A model generated the notes under the pieces. The model had not been told where the DNA came from, did not search any database, and was given only the letters and a program-made list of their open reading frames with translations. DNA of 64,000 bases from an uncultured Christensenellaceae bacterium (GTDB taxonomy: Bacteria > Bacillota > Clostridia > Christensenellales > UBA3700): assembly GCA_944380295.1 (NCBI GenBank), contig CALWHE010000007.1:1-64000 (forward strand). The letters are read 5' to 3'. The stretch's first letter is position 1. Each line of letters starts with the position of its first letter. The position numbers were made by a program, and so were the translations under genes. Of the stretch, positions 48,250 through 58,170 are shown in pieces.

Positions 48250-50472
48250 ATGGAAGCCTGGAGAGATTTTGTCAAAGGTAACTGGAACAACGCGATCGAC
48301 GTGCGCGATTTCATCAACAAAAATTACACGCCTTACGACGGCGGCGCGGAGTTTTTGTGCGGTCCCACGCCGCGCACCAAGACGGTTTACGCCCACGTGG
48401 AAGAGCTTTTGCAGGAAGAGCACCGCAAGGGCGTGCTGGACGTGGATACGGAGCACGTATCTTCGATTTTGGCGTTTCCTCCCGGATACGTGGACAGGGA
48501 GCGCGACATCATCGTGGGCTTGCAGACGGACGCGCCTTTGAAGAGGGCGGTCAATCCCTTTGCCGGACTGAGAATGTGCAAACAGGCGTGCGAGGCATAC
48601 GGGTATACGCTTTCGGACAAGGTGCTGGAAGAGTTTGCTTACCGCACCACGCATAACGACGCGGTCTTTCACGTTTACAGCAAGGAGATGCGCACGGCGC
48701 GCCACACGGGCGTGATAACCGGTCTGCCTGACGCCTACGCGCGCGGCAGGATCATCGGCGATTATCGCCGCATAGCCCTTTACGGCATGGACTATCTGAT
48801 AGAGAACAAGCAAAAGGACAAAGAGGCGCTGCAAAAAAAGCCCATGACGGAAGAAAACATCCGTCTGATAGAAGAGCTTTATAAGCAGATAGACTTTATG
48901 AACCGCTTGAAGACCATGGCGGCGCAATACGGCTGCGACATCTCCCGTCCGGCGGAAAACGCCAAAGAGGCGGTGCAATGGCTCTACTTCGGCTATCTGG
49001 GCGCGGTCAAGGAGCAGAACGGCGCAGCCAACTCCATTGGCAGGATCTCCACCTTTTTGGACATATACTTCGAGCGCGATCTGCGCGAGGGCACGCTCAC
49101 GGAAGAGGCGGCGCAGGAGATAATAGACGACTTTATCATCAAGCTGCGCCTGGTCAGGCATCTGCGCACGCCCGAATACAACGAGGTGTTTGCCGGCGAT
49201 CCCACCTGGGTGACCATGTCGGAAGCGGGCATCGCCTTGGACGGCAGACACATGGTGACCAAAAACGCTTACCGTGTGCTCAACACCCTTTACAACCTCG
49301 GCTCTTCCGCAGAGCCCAACATCACCGTTTTGTGGAGCGAACAGCTGCCGGAAACTTACAAGAAGTTCTGCGCCAAAGTGTCCATAGACACGGACTCCAT
49401 CCAATACGAAAACGACGACGTCATGCGTCCCGTCTACGACGACGATTACGCCATCGCCTGCTGCGTGTCCGCCATGCGCGTGGGCAAGCAGATGCAATAC
49501 TTCGGCGCGCGCTGCAACCTGGCAAAGGTGCTGCTGATGGCGCTCAACGGCGGCAGGGACGAGATAAGCGGTATCCAGGTGGGTCCCAAGGGCAAGACCT
49601 TCAAAGAGGGGGTGCTCGACTATGAAGAAGTGGTGAAGGCGTTCAAAAAATACTGCGCGTGGATGGCGAAGCTTTACGTCAACACGCTCAACGTCATTCA
49701 CTATATGCATGACAAATACGCCTATGAGCGCCTGATGATGAGCCTGCACGATACAAACGTGGAGAGGCTGATGGCGTTTGGCATCAGCGGTTTTTCCGTG
49801 CTGGCAGACAGTTTGAGCGCCATCAAATACGCCAAGGTCAAAGCCGTCAAGGACGAGCGCGGCATCATCTCCGACTTTGTCACGGAAGGCGACTTCCCCA
49901 AATACGGCAACGATGACGACAGGGCGGACGATATAGCCAAAGCCATTGCGGAATACTTCTATGAGCAGCTTTGCAAACACAAGAAGTATCGCGGCGCCGT
50001 GACCACGCTTTCCATTTTGACCATCACGTCAAACGTGATGTATGGCAAAAAGACAGGCTCCACGCCGGACGGCAGGAAGAAGGGCGAACCGTTTGCGCCC
50101 GGCGCCAACCCCATGCACGGCAGGGACAGCCACGGCGCGCTCGCCTCGCTCAACTCGGTGGCAAAGCTGCGTTACTCCTGCTGCCGCGACGGCATCTCCA
50201 ACACCTTCTCCGTCACGCCGGAAGTGCTGGGACATGAGGAAGGAGAGAGGGTGGAACGCCTGGTGCATATGCTGGACGGTTACTTTGCGCAGGACGCCCA
50301 TCACCTCAACGTCAACGTGCTCAACAGGCAAAAGCTGATAGACGCGATGAACGATCCCACCCTTTATCCCAACCTCACCATTCGCGTGAGCGGATATGCG
50401 GTCAACTTCAACAAGCTCAACCGTGAACAGCAGCAGGAAGTCATCAACCGCACCTTCCATTCCAGTTTGTGA
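48250..50472 (+). CDS. pflB: Formate C-acetyltransferase (pyruvate formate-lyase)
   Basis: A 740-residue glycyl-radical enzyme that converts pyruvate and CoA to acetyl-CoA and formate without oxygen. The catalytic cysteine pair is Cys404-Cys405 in AIACCVSAM, and the radical glycine is Gly715 in RVSGYAV. The N-terminal [23 protein letters not shown] and the [37 protein letters not shown] block are those of true PFL rather than glycerol dehydratase relatives. AGAGG lies ahead of the ATG. The activase gene overlaps by one base. Confidence 0.97.
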   Translation: MEAWRDFVKGNWNNAIDVRDFINKNYTPYDGGAEFLCGPTPRTKTVYAHVEELLQEEHRKGVLDVDTEHVSSILAFPPGYVDRERDIIVGLQTDAPLKRAVNPFAGLRMCKQACEAYGYTLSDKVLEEFAYRTTHNDAVFHVYSKEMRTARHTGVITGLPDAYARGRIIGDYRRIALYGMDYLIENKQKDKEALQKKPMTEENIRLIEELYKQIDFMNRLKTMAAQYGCDISRPAENAKEAVQWLYFGYLGAVKEQNGAANSIGRISTFLDIYFERDLREGTLTEEAAQEIIDDFIIKLRLVRHLRTPEYNEVFAGDPTWVTMSEAGIALDGRHMVTKNAYRVLNTLYNLGSSAEPNITVLWSEQLPETYKKFCAKVSIDTDSIQYENDDVMRPVYDDDYAIACCVSAMRVGKQMQYFGARCNLAKVLLMALNGGRDEISGIQVGPKGKTFKEGVLDYEEVVKAFKKYCAWMAKLYVNTLNVIHYMHDKYAYERLMMSLHDTNVERLMAFGISGFSVLADSLSAIKYAKVKAVKDERGIISDFVTEGDFPKYGNDDDRADDIAKAIAEYFYEQLCKHKKYRGAVTTLSILTITSNVMYGKKTGSTPDGRKKGEPFAPGANPMHGRDSHGALASLNSVAKLRYSCCRDGISNTFSVTPEVLGHEEGERVERLVHMLDGYFAQDAHHLNVNVLNRQKLIDAMNDPTLYPNLTIRVSGYAVNFNKLNREQQQEVINRTFHSSL

Positions 50473-51200
50473 TGAAGGCTCCCGTTCATTCGGAAGAGAG
50501 TTTTGCGACCCTGGACGGAACAGGCATACGTTATGCCGTGTTTCTCCAGGGTTGTCCTTTCAGATGCGCCTATTGTCACAACCCCGATACGCAGCCGTTC
50601 GCCGGAGGCACGCCCACGGAGGCGGCGGAGTTGGTGAAAAAGATCTTGCGTTACAAGACTTATTTCAAGGGCGGCGGGGGAGTGACGTTCAGCGGCGGAG
50701 AACCGCTTTTGCACCCCGAATTCGTCTTGGAGTGCGAGGTCGCGCTTGCCGCCCGCGGCATTGGTTGCGCCTTGGACACTTCGGGCGCGGTGGCGCTTTC
50801 AGACGCTGTTAGGGCGGCTGTGGACGCAAGCGAGATGGTCATTTTGGACATCAAAATGCCTGACGAGGCGCGCTATGAAAAGTATGTGGGCGGCAGCATT
50901 AAAAACCCCTTGGCGCTGCTGGACTTCTGCCTGGAAAGGGGCAAGCGGCTGTGGCTGCGCACGGTGGTGGTGCCGGGGATAAACGACGGCGCCGCCGCCA
51001 TCGACGAATATCTCGCGCTCTTGGGAGAGCGCGTGAAGGGCGTGGAAAAATACGAGCTTTTGGCGTTCCACACGCTGGGCTTTGCCAAATACGAAAAGCT
51101 CGGCTGGGAAAATCCGCTCAAAGGCACTCCCGCGCTGGACAAGGAAAAACTGGCGCGGCTGCAAAATTATCTGGACGAAAAAATAAGGACAAAAAGATGA
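50472..51200 (+). CDS. pflA: Pyruvate formate-lyase activating enzyme (radical SAM)
   Basis: A 242-residue radical-SAM enzyme that abstracts hydrogen from the PFL glycine. The cluster motif CxxxCxxC is Cys28, Cys32, Cys35 in QGCPFRCAYCHNPDTQ. The SAM-binding GGGGVTFSGGEPLL block and the ILDIKMPDEARY strand follow. The length agrees with PflA (about 245). I use the ATG at 50472 (TGATG overlap with pflB) over the GTG one codon earlier. It overlaps the next gene by ATGA. Confidence 0.96.
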   Translation: MKAPVHSEESFATLDGTGIRYAVFLQGCPFRCAYCHNPDTQPFAGGTPTEAAELVKKILRYKTYFKGGGGVTFSGGEPLLHPEFVLECEVALAARGIGCALDTSGAVALSDAVRAAVDASEMVILDIKMPDEARYEKYVGGSIKNPLALLDFCLERGKRLWLRTVVVPGINDGAAAIDEYLALLGERVKGVEKYELLAFHTLGFAKYEKLGWENPLKGTPALDKEKLARLQNYLDEKIRTKR

Positions 51201-51664
51201 CGGGCAGAGGAGAGAGGGCATATCGGAACTTTTTGCGCGGCTATAATTGCGCGCAGTCTGTGGCAATGGCGTTTGCCGATCTCACGCCGCTCGATCGAGA
51301 GGCGGTGCGCAAGGCGGCGCACGCCTTCGGCGGCGGCTTCGGGCGCACGCGCAACATGTGCGGCGCTTTGGCTGCCTGCGGCATGATCCTGGGGCTGGTG
51401 CAGCCGGACGGAAAGGACATTCAGAAAGACAAAACCCTGCTTTATGAGCGCGTGCAGGAAATTTACGCCCGCTTTTTGCAAAAATTCGGCACGACAAACT
51501 GCGCCGAACTGCTCAAAGAGGTGGAGGGGGTGAGCGCGGGCGGCGCCCCGGCGGAGCGGACCGCGGAATATTACGCCTCGCGCCCCTGCGCGCAATACGT
51601 CAGGCAGGCGGCGGAGATGTTGGAAGGATATCTGACGGAACTGGGCGTTATCCGGGCGGAATAA
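51197..51664 (+). CDS. C_GCAxxG_C_C family protein
   Basis: A 155-residue protein with the spaced cysteines of the C_GCAxxG_C_C family: Cys18 in GYNCAQSV, Cys55 and Cys61 in MCGALAACG, a Cys in TTNCAELL and a Cys in RPCAQYV. Members are usually annotated as putative redox-active or cluster-binding proteins without a known reaction. It shares a start/stop overlap with pflA, so it is translated with the PFL activation system; a role in protecting or serving the glycyl-radical or iron-sulfur machinery is a reasonable guess. Confidence 0.85.
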   Translation: MTGRGERAYRNFLRGYNCAQSVAMAFADLTPLDREAVRKAAHAFGGGFGRTRNMCGALAACGMILGLVQPDGKDIQKDKTLLYERVQEIYARFLQKFGTTNCAELLKEVEGVSAGGAPAERTAEYYASRPCAQYVRQAAEMLEGYLTELGVIRAE

Positions 51665-51722
51665 AGCCCTTTATTCCGCATGGCGCTGCCGCAAGATCGA
51701 GGCGCGGCAGTCATTTTGAGGC

Positions 51723-51747
51723 GCGGGACATAGTTTCCCGCTTTTTT
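51723..51747 (+). terminator. Terminator of the pfl operon
   Basis: GCGGGA/TCCCGC stem with a seven-base loop and six T residues. Confidence 0.88.
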
Positions 51748-51761
51748 CACACCCTCATTTT

Positions 51762-52139
51762 GTGCGTTATGTGAAGAGTGCGGCGCGTTTTGCCGGGAAT
51801 TTTTATTGGAAAACGCTGGGCGGGGCGCTGCCCGCGCTGTTATGGCTGCTGCTCGCCGCGCTGTGCGTGTGCGGCGCGATCACTTTTCCCTTGGCGCCGC
51901 GCGCCCTCAGATACGCCTATATCTCTTATAAGCCCTTTGGCAAGAGCGTTGCCGTCATTTACGGCAAAAACGCATTCTTAGGGTGCCTGTGGGCGTGCTC
52001 ATTGGGCGCGTTGTGCGCCGCGCCGGTTTTGACGGCGGCGCTTGCTGCCTGCGCGGCGGGCTTCGGCTTTTTTCTGCTGCCGCAATGGGTGAAGGTGGTC
52101 AGGCTGATTTTGTTTCCCTTTTCCTGCGCGCTCGAATAA
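51762..52139 (+). CDS. Small hypothetical membrane protein
   Basis: A 125-residue hydrophobic protein with three predicted membrane helices (about 24-45, 70-92, 92-112). It is not assigned to a family; it faintly recalls DUF624/YesL-type proteins in its RYAYISYKPFGKSV spacing. The start is GTG with no clear ribosome site, and it stands alone between a terminator and the lacZ-2 promoter. It may be real or a relic. Confidence 0.45.
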   Translation: MRYVKSAARFAGNFYWKTLGGALPALLWLLLAALCVCGAITFPLAPRALRYAYISYKPFGKSVAVIYGKNAFLGCLWACSLGALCAAPVLTAALAACAAGFGFFLLPQWVKVVRLILFPFSCALE

Positions 52140-52159
52140 GCGCATATTTACAATAATAC

Positions 52160-52188
52160 TTGTATATAACGCGGGCATATGGTATAAT
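52160..52188 (+). promoter_or_regulatory. Promoter of lacZ-2
   Basis: TTGTAT (52160-52165), 17-base spacer, TATAAT (52183-52188), 28 bases before the ATG. Confidence 0.75.
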
Positions 52189-52215
52189 AATAAAAACAAG
52201 TTTTCGGAGCAGAAC

Positions 52216-55200
52216 ATGATATACCGTTTTTCGCACGATAAATTCAACGATTTTTCCCTTTTCGAGGAGAACAAGCTGGCTCCGCGCGCTTACTTTATCC
52301 CTTTCAAGGATAAGAAAGAGTGCGACAAGAGCGAATTTTACAACGAACGCTTCAAAAGCGGCTATGTGCGCTGTCTGAGCGGAGAGTGGGACTTTTTGTA
52401 TTACAAGCAGGTGGACGACGTGCCGCTTGCCATAGACACGTATTTTCATAAATTCGACAAGATAGCCGTGCCCGGCTGCTGGCAATACGAGGGGGTGGAA
52501 AAGCCCAATTATCTGAACGTGCGCTATCAGTTCGATCCGCACCCGCCGCGCGTGCCGGCAAGCAGGGGCGTGGTGGGCAAAAAGGAGCGTTTGGGCGGCG
52601 GAGGAGTGTTCCCCAAGGGCACGCGCGAAGTGTTCAACAGCGTGGGCATATACCGCAAAAAGTTTTCAATCAAGCATGCGGCAAAGCACGTGCTCACCTT
52701 TTTGGGCGCGGCTTCCTGCCTGCAACTTTACGTCAACGGCAGATACGTGGGATACAGCGAGGGCAGCCACAACACGGCGGAATTCGACATCACCGGTTAT
52801 ATCTTCGACGGCGAAAACGAGATGGTGGTGATGGTCTACAAGTGGTGCACGGGCACATACCTGGAAGCGCAGGACATGTTCCGCAATAACGGCATTTTCC
52901 GCGACGTTTACATCACGGACTATCCGGGCAGTTACGTGTGGGATTATTCCGTGAAAGCCGCACCGTTTGAAAAGGATTACAAGATATATCTGCACACGGA
53001 CGCGGTGCTGGAAGAGGGCGCGCAGCTCAAAGCGGAGCTTTACTATCGCGGAGAAAAACTTTATTCCGCTCCCGTGGGTGTGGACGCGGCGATCGAAGTG
53101 CGTTCGGCGCGGCGCTGGACGGCGGAAACGCCCGAACTTTATATGCTCTATCTGCGCGTGGAAAAAGAGGGCAGGGAGATATACTGCCTGCGCCAGGAAG
53201 TGGGCTTGCGCGACATCGAGATACGCGGCAACGTGCTCTATTACAACAACGCTCCCATCAAACTTTTGGGCGTGAACCATCACGACACCACGCCGGACAA
53301 GGGCTGGTGCATGAGCGCGGAGGAGATCTTGCGCGACGTGAAGATAATGAAGGACTTCAACTGCAACTGCGTGCGCACTTCCCATTATCCGCCCGATCCG
53401 GTGTTTATCAAAGCCGCCAATCACGCGGGGCTTTACGTGGTGGACGAGGCGGACATAGAAACGCACGGTTTTTGCGAAACGGCGCCCTTTTACAACGTGA
53501 GCAGGCTGAGCAACGACCTGAGGTGGAAAAACAGGTATTGGGACAGGGTCTACCGCATGTATATGCGCGACAGGAACAATCCCTGCGTGATAATGTGGTC
53601 TTTGGGCAACGAATCGGGCGGACATAAGTGCCAGGACTTCTGCTATGAAAATCTGCGCTCGCTCGACAGCCGCACGCCCATCCATTACGAGGGCGTGAGC
53701 CGCATGCGCAAGTGGGCATACGACGTGGCGTCCGAGATGTATACTTCCACGGAAAAGTGCGAAAAATACGTTGCCGGCACGCTGCCCGCCAAATATTACC
53801 GCAAGCCTTACTTCCTCTGCGAATACGCGCACGCCATGGGCGTGGGCGCCGGTTCTTTGGACAAATACGTGCAGCTGTTCGAGTCCGCGGACGGCTTTTT
53901 GGGCGGCTGCATCTGGGAGTTTGCCGATCATGCGGCAAAAGACGCCTTCGGCAACTATATGTATGGCGGCGACAACGACGAGCCGGTGCATGACGGCAAC
54001 TTCTGCGTGGACGGGCTGTTTTTCCCCGACCGCACGCCGCATACGGGCGCGCTTTCCATGCGCGCGGCGTATCGCCCGGTGAAGGCTTCTTATATTTCCA
54101 GCAATAAATACCGCTTCCGCAGCCGGCTGTTTTTTGCTTCCACCACGGATATGCGGGTGGAATGGAGCTTCCGCATAGGCGGAGAAGAGGCGGCGGGCGG
54201 CAGTTTTGCTCTGGAAATAGCTCCGCGCGACTTTGCGGACGTCACGCTCAAACACCCCGTGCCGGACATCACCAACGACTGCTATATGATCTTCACATAC
54301 CGCCGCATATCCGACGGCGCGGAGATAGCCACCGAACAGATAGAGATATGCAAGTATATCCCCACGCTGCTGGAAGCGGGCAAGGGCGACCTCGCCCTGG
54401 TGGAAGAAAACGACAAGACCATCGTCACCACGGAAGCGGAAGGAAAAAAGATACGCGTGGTCTTTGACGGCGTGGGCGGCAACATCATCTCGTTCAGCGT
54501 GGACGGAGAAGAGCTGATGGCGCAGCAGGCGCAGAACAAGGGCTTCAATCTCTGCCTTTATGCCGCGCCGATAGACAACTATATGAACATAGACCGCGTC
54601 TGGCGCGCCAAGGGGTTTGCGGACATCTCCGTCACCTGCGACGCCTTCAATGCGGAAAAGAAGCTGGAAAACAAGGTGGGCAGGGCGGAGATACGCGCCG
54701 TGCACTCCGTGTTTCTGGCGGGGAAAAAGCGCTTTGCCTTTGAGGTGAATTACACCGTTTGGCACACGGGATACATAGATATGACCGCCTCGCTTTACTC
54801 TCCCATGGTTTACGATCTGCCGCGCTTCGGACTTTCCTTGAAGATGCCCGGCAAGTTTGACACCGTGCGTTATTACGGGCGCGGTCCGGTGGAAAATTAT
54901 CCCGATTTCATGCTGCAAAGCGTGATGGGACTGTATACGCAAAAGGCGGCGGACATGTATGTGCCTTACATCAAGCCGCAGGACTGCGGCATTCGCTGCG
55001 AGTGCCGCCGCGCGGAGGTCACGGATAAAAACGGCAAGGGGCTTTGCTTTATCGCCAAAGACGAAACCTTTGCCTTCACCGCGCAGGACGTGGATCCGGA
55101 GATGCTCTTCAAGGCAAAGCACGACTTTGAGGTGGAGCGCAGCGATATGACGCACGTGGCGCTTTTGCGCTTTGTGCGCGGAGTGGGCAGCAACAGCTGC

Positions 55201-55287
55201 GGACCGGACGCGCGCGAGGAATTCAGATACCGCACGGGCAGGAAAAAAGAGCCGGTGCTCTCCCTGCGCGTGATGCCGCTTTTTTGA
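52216..55287 (+). CDS. Beta-galactosidase, glycoside hydrolase family 2 (LacZ type), second copy
   Basis: A 1023-residue cytoplasmic enzyme. Order as in LacZ: LSGEWDFLYYKQ start, sugar-binding domain with LQLYVNGRYVGYSEGSHNTAEFDIT, barrel with acid/base Glu in MWSLGNESGGHKCQ (about 465) and nucleophile Glu in FLCEYAHAMGVGAG (about 535), and the C-terminal sandwich with RYYGRGPVENYPD. It contains a Gly/Arg-rich insertion (residues about 115-135) between the first strands. It is clearly diverged from lacZ-1, so substrate preferences probably differ. rarA follows after 19 bases. Confidence 0.93.
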   Translation: MIYRFSHDKFNDFSLFEENKLAPRAYFIPFKDKKECDKSEFYNERFKSGYVRCLSGEWDFLYYKQVDDVPLAIDTYFHKFDKIAVPGCWQYEGVEKPNYLNVRYQFDPHPPRVPASRGVVGKKERLGGGGVFPKGTREVFNSVGIYRKKFSIKHAAKHVLTFLGAASCLQLYVNGRYVGYSEGSHNTAEFDITGYIFDGENEMVVMVYKWCTGTYLEAQDMFRNNGIFRDVYITDYPGSYVWDYSVKAAPFEKDYKIYLHTDAVLEEGAQLKAELYYRGEKLYSAPVGVDAAIEVRSARRWTAETPELYMLYLRVEKEGREIYCLRQEVGLRDIEIRGNVLYYNNAPIKLLGVNHHDTTPDKGWCMSAEEILRDVKIMKDFNCNCVRTSHYPPDPVFIKAANHAGLYVVDEADIETHGFCETAPFYNVSRLSNDLRWKNRYWDRVYRMYMRDRNNPCVIMWSLGNESGGHKCQDFCYENLRSLDSRTPIHYEGVSRMRKWAYDVASEMYTSTEKCEKYVAGTLPAKYYRKPYFLCEYAHAMGVGAGSLDKYVQLFESADGFLGGCIWEFADHAAKDAFGNYMYGGDNDEPVHDGNFCVDGLFFPDRTPHTGALSMRAAYRPVKASYISSNKYRFRSRLFFASTTDMRVEWSFRIGGEEAAGGSFALEIAPRDFADVTLKHPVPDITNDCYMIFTYRRISDGAEIATEQIEICKYIPTLLEAGKGDLALVEENDKTIVTTEAEGKKIRVVFDGVGGNIISFSVDGEELMAQQAQNKGFNLCLYAAPIDNYMNIDRVWRAKGFADISVTCDAFNAEKKLENKVGRAEIRAVHSVFLAGKKRFAFEVNYTVWHTGYIDMTASLYSPMVYDLPRFGLSLKMPGKFDTVRYYGRGPVENYPDFMLQSVMGLYTQKAADMYVPYIKPQDCGIRCECRRAEVTDKNGKGLCFIAKDETFAFTAQDVDPEMLFKAKHDFEVERSDMTHVALLRFVRGVGSNSCGPDAREEFRYRTGRKKEPVLSLRVMPLF

Positions 55288-55306
55288 GTAAAAGGGGGAA
55301 GATGGG

Positions 55307-56629
55307 ATGGCGCAGATGACCTTGTTCGACGGCATGGCGGAGCCTTTGGCGGCGCGCCTCAGACCGCGCGATCTGGACGAATTCGTGGGGCAGAAGCACC
55401 TCTTGGGCGAGGGCAAGATCCTGCGCCGCCTGATAGAGGGCGACAACATCGGTTCCATGATCTTCTGGGGACCGCCCGGTGTGGGCAAGACCACATTGGC
55501 GCGCATCATCGCCCACCGCACCAAAGCCAGATTTGTGGATTTTTCCGCCGTCACCAGCGGCATAAAAGAGATAAAGCAGGTGATGGAAGACGCGGAAAAA
55601 GGCAGACGGTTCGGAGAAAAGACCATCTTGTTCGTGGACGAGATACACCGCTTTAACAAAGCCCAGCAGGACGCCTTTCTGCCCTTTGTGGAAAAAGGCA
55701 GCATCATTCTCATCGGCGCCACCACTGAAAACCCCTCGTTCGAGGTCAACGGGGCGCTCTTGTCGCGCTGCAAAGTGTTTGTCTTGCAGGCGCTTTCCGA
55801 AGAAGACATAATGAGCCTTTTGCGCCGCGCCGTCAGCGATGAGCGCGGTTTTGGCGCTCTTAGGGTGGACATAAGTGAAGACGCGCTCAAAATGATAGCC
55901 GTTTTTGCCAACGGTGACGCCAGGAGCGCGCTCTCCACTTTGGAGATGGCGGTGCTCAACGGAGAAGAAGAGAGCGGCGGCGTGCGCGTGACCGCAGACA
56001 CGGTGGAACAGTGCACGTCGCGCAAATCGCTTTTGTATGATAAAACGGGAGAAGAGCATTACAACATCATCTCCGCGCTGCACAAATCCATGCGCAATTC
56101 CGACCCGGACGCCGCCGTTTACTGGCTGGCGCGCATGCTGGAAGCGGGAGAAGACCCGCTCTATGTGGCGCGGCGCGTGATCCGCTTTGCCAGTGAGGAC
56201 GTGGGACTTGCCGATCCGCGCGCGCTGGACATCGCCGTGGCGGCTTATCAGGCGTGCCACTTTTTGGGCATGCCGGAGTGCAGCGTGCACCTCACGCAGG
56301 CGGTGGTCTATATGTCCGTGGCGCCCAAGTCCAACGCCCTCTACATGGCGTATGAAAGCGCCAAAAAAGACGCGCTCACCACGCTTGCCGAACCGGTGCC
56401 GCTGGTGATACGCAACGCGCCCACCAAGCTGATGAAGGAGCTGGATTACGGCAAGGGATACCGCTATGCGCACGACTATGCGGACAAGCTCACGGACATG
56501 CAGTGCCTGCCGGAGAGTTTGGCGGGAAAGACTTATTACCGCCCCACCGAACAGGGCGCGGAAGCCAAGATAAAGGCGCGCGTGGAAGAGATAAAAAGGC
56601 GCAAAGAGCAGCTCAAAGGCAAAAAATAA
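55307..56629 (+). CDS. rarA: Replication-associated recombination protein A (RarA/MgsA AAA+ ATPase)
   Basis: A 440-residue clamp-loader-like ATPase that acts at stalled replication forks. Walker A GPPGVGKTT at 55-63, Walker B ILFVDEIHRFNKAQQDAFLP near 108, sensor GATTENPSFEVNGALLSRC, and the C-terminal tetramerisation region with FASEDVGLADPRAL, ACHFLGMPE and PKSNALYMAY. The N-terminus MAQMTLFDGM with PLAARLRPRDLDEFVGQ is typical. It lies just behind lacZ-2 and is probably cotranscribed, a pairing I cannot explain functionally. Confidence 0.95.
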   Translation: MAQMTLFDGMAEPLAARLRPRDLDEFVGQKHLLGEGKILRRLIEGDNIGSMIFWGPPGVGKTTLARIIAHRTKARFVDFSAVTSGIKEIKQVMEDAEKGRRFGEKTILFVDEIHRFNKAQQDAFLPFVEKGSIILIGATTENPSFEVNGALLSRCKVFVLQALSEEDIMSLLRRAVSDERGFGALRVDISEDALKMIAVFANGDARSALSTLEMAVLNGEEESGGVRVTADTVEQCTSRKSLLYDKTGEEHYNIISALHKSMRNSDPDAAVYWLARMLEAGEDPLYVARRVIRFASEDVGLADPRALDIAVAAYQACHFLGMPECSVHLTQAVVYMSVAPKSNALYMAYESAKKDALTTLAEPVPLVIRNAPTKLMKELDYGKGYRYAHDYADKLTDMQCLPESLAGKTYYRPTEQGAEAKIKARVEEIKRRKEQLKGKK

Positions 56630-56731
56630 GGCGTTTTAAGCAATTTTAATGGCGCTCTCTTGATACCTTGTGATTTTATTCGATGACCGCCGCGGCGGGC
56701 GGTTGCGTTCCGTCCGGCACAAGGAGAAGAG

Positions 56732-56862
56732 ATGAAAAAGTTTGTTGCGTTCACGCTGGTCCTCGCGCTCGCCGTGTTTGCGGCGGCGTGGTCCTGGCGG
56801 CGCTGATCGCGGGCGTGAGCGTTGCCGTTTATAAGCGCAAAAAAGCCAAGGCGAACAAGTAA
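56732..56862 (+). pseudogene. Small single-membrane-helix protein interrupted by a frameshift
   Basis: AAGGAG and ATG at 56732 start MKKFVAFTLVLALAVFAA, after which the frame runs into TGA at 56804-56806. In another frame the sequence continues as VVLAALIAGVSVAVYKRKK, then AKANK and a stop at 56860-56862, as expected of one membrane helix plus a basic tail, about 43 residues in all. The shift falls in the GCGGCGGCG run near 56780-56788. It may be a sequencing error, a real mutation or programmed slippage. Confidence 0.6.
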
Positions 56863-56883
56863 GAGCGGAAATTTACGGGAAAG

Positions 56884-56914
56884 GGGCGCGCCGCCGGCGG
56901 TGCGCCCTTTTTTT
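56884..56914 (+). terminator. Terminator before phoA
   Basis: GGGCGC/GCGCCC stem with an inner CCG/CGG pair and seven T residues. Confidence 0.88.
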
Positions 56915-56926
56915 ATGCCGCGCCCC

Positions 56927-56955
56927 TTGCAAAAGACGGCGTTTTTTGTTATAAT
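56927..56955 (+). promoter_or_regulatory. Promoter of the alkaline phosphatase gene
   Basis: TTGCAA (56927-56932), 17-base spacer, TATAAT (56950-56955). I see no convincing Pho box. Confidence 0.8.
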
Positions 56956-57001
56956 GCCAATAAATACGGAGCGTGCCGAACGCGGACAAAAGGGGGCTTT
57001 T

Positions 57002-58114
57002 ATGGAAGCGGGCAAAAAACGAGCAGTAAAGATCACGGCGCTTGCGCTGATCATCGTCATTCTGGCGGTGGGCGCGGTGCTCTCGGGCATGGCGATAGCG
57101 CAGGCGGTCAAGGTCAAAGAGGCGGAAGAGTATGCCGTGGAATACGCGGGCGAAAGGCTGAACGTCATCTTTATGATCGGCGACGGCATGGGCTTTGATC
57201 ACGTGGCGGCGGCGGAAGCGAAATACGGCAAACTGTTTTTCAACAACAACGCGGACTTCACGGGAGAGGCGACCACTTTTTCGCATAACCTTTTCGGACC
57301 CACGGATTCGGCGGCGGCAGCCACCGCGCTTGTCACGGGGCGCAAGACGGACAACGGTCAGGTGGGACAGCGCGGCGGCAGGGAGTTCACGTCTTTGACG
57401 GAAATTGCGCTGGCGCAGGGCTTTGCCGCGGGCGTCATCGCCACGGAAGGGGTGGACGGCGCCACGCCGGCGGGATTTTCCGCGCACACTTCTTCGCGCA
57501 ACGACAAGGACGGCATCCTCGCAGATCAGCTCAAAAGCGGCATAGACCTGTTTTTCGGCAGCAATGCGGAGCGTTATGACGAGCGCGCGGAACAGATAGA
57601 GCAGGCGGGATACGGCTATGTGCGCGAGTTTGAAGAGATAAGCGCGGACGGCAGGGTGTTTGCCGCTTTCGAGGAGATACCTTTGGACGGAGAGGGCGGC
57701 AGAACGCCTTCCCTGGCGCAGTTGGTCACGGCGGCGCTGGATATTTTGAGCCGGGACGAGCAGGGCTTTTTCCTCATGGTGGAAGAAAGCCACATAGACA
57801 AGTGCAGTCACGATAACGATCTTGCGGGCGCGCTGGAACACGTCAAAGCCTATGACAACGCCGTCAAAGCGGCGGTGGAATATGCCGAAAGGATAGGCAA
57901 CACCGTGGTGATAGTCACCGCCGACCACGAAACGGGCGGGCTGCGCTATAACGGCGAGAGCGCGGAAGAGCTGAACGACGGCATGTATACGCGCGGCAGT
58001 CACAGCGGCGCCAACGTGCCTTATTACGTCTTCGGGGACATAGATTATGAGTTTGCCGAGGTGATGGACAACACCTGGCTCTCCCGTCTGGCGAGAGCGG
58101 CGCTCACCGCCTGA
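57002..58114 (+). CDS. Membrane-anchored alkaline phosphatase
   Basis: A 370-residue phosphomonoesterase. One N-terminal helix (about 9-33) without a clear cleavage site should anchor it outside the membrane. Catalytic features: MIGDGMG (metal Asp), nucleophile Ser in GPTDSAAAATALVTG, VEESHIDKCSHDND (Mg and Zn ligands), TADHETGGL (zinc Asp-His) and the late histidine in RGSHSGANVP. It is shorter than E. coli PhoA (about 450). I start at ATG 57002, near GGGGG; the longer frame upstream lacks similarity. It would release phosphate from organic esters. Confidence 0.9.
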   Translation: MEAGKKRAVKITALALIIVILAVGAVLSGMAIAQAVKVKEAEEYAVEYAGERLNVIFMIGDGMGFDHVAAAEAKYGKLFFNNNADFTGEATTFSHNLFGPTDSAAAATALVTGRKTDNGQVGQRGGREFTSLTEIALAQGFAAGVIATEGVDGATPAGFSAHTSSRNDKDGILADQLKSGIDLFFGSNAERYDERAEQIEQAGYGYVREFEEISADGRVFAAFEEIPLDGEGGRTPSLAQLVTAALDILSRDEQGFFLMVEESHIDKCSHDNDLAGALEHVKAYDNAVKAAVEYAERIGNTVVIVTADHETGGLRYNGESAEELNDGMYTRGSHSGANVPYYVFGDIDYEFAEVMDNTWLSRLARAALTA

Positions 58115-58170
58115 GGCGGGAATAAAACACGCCGCGCAATTCGGCGCGTGGGGCAAAAGAGGAGGAGAAA

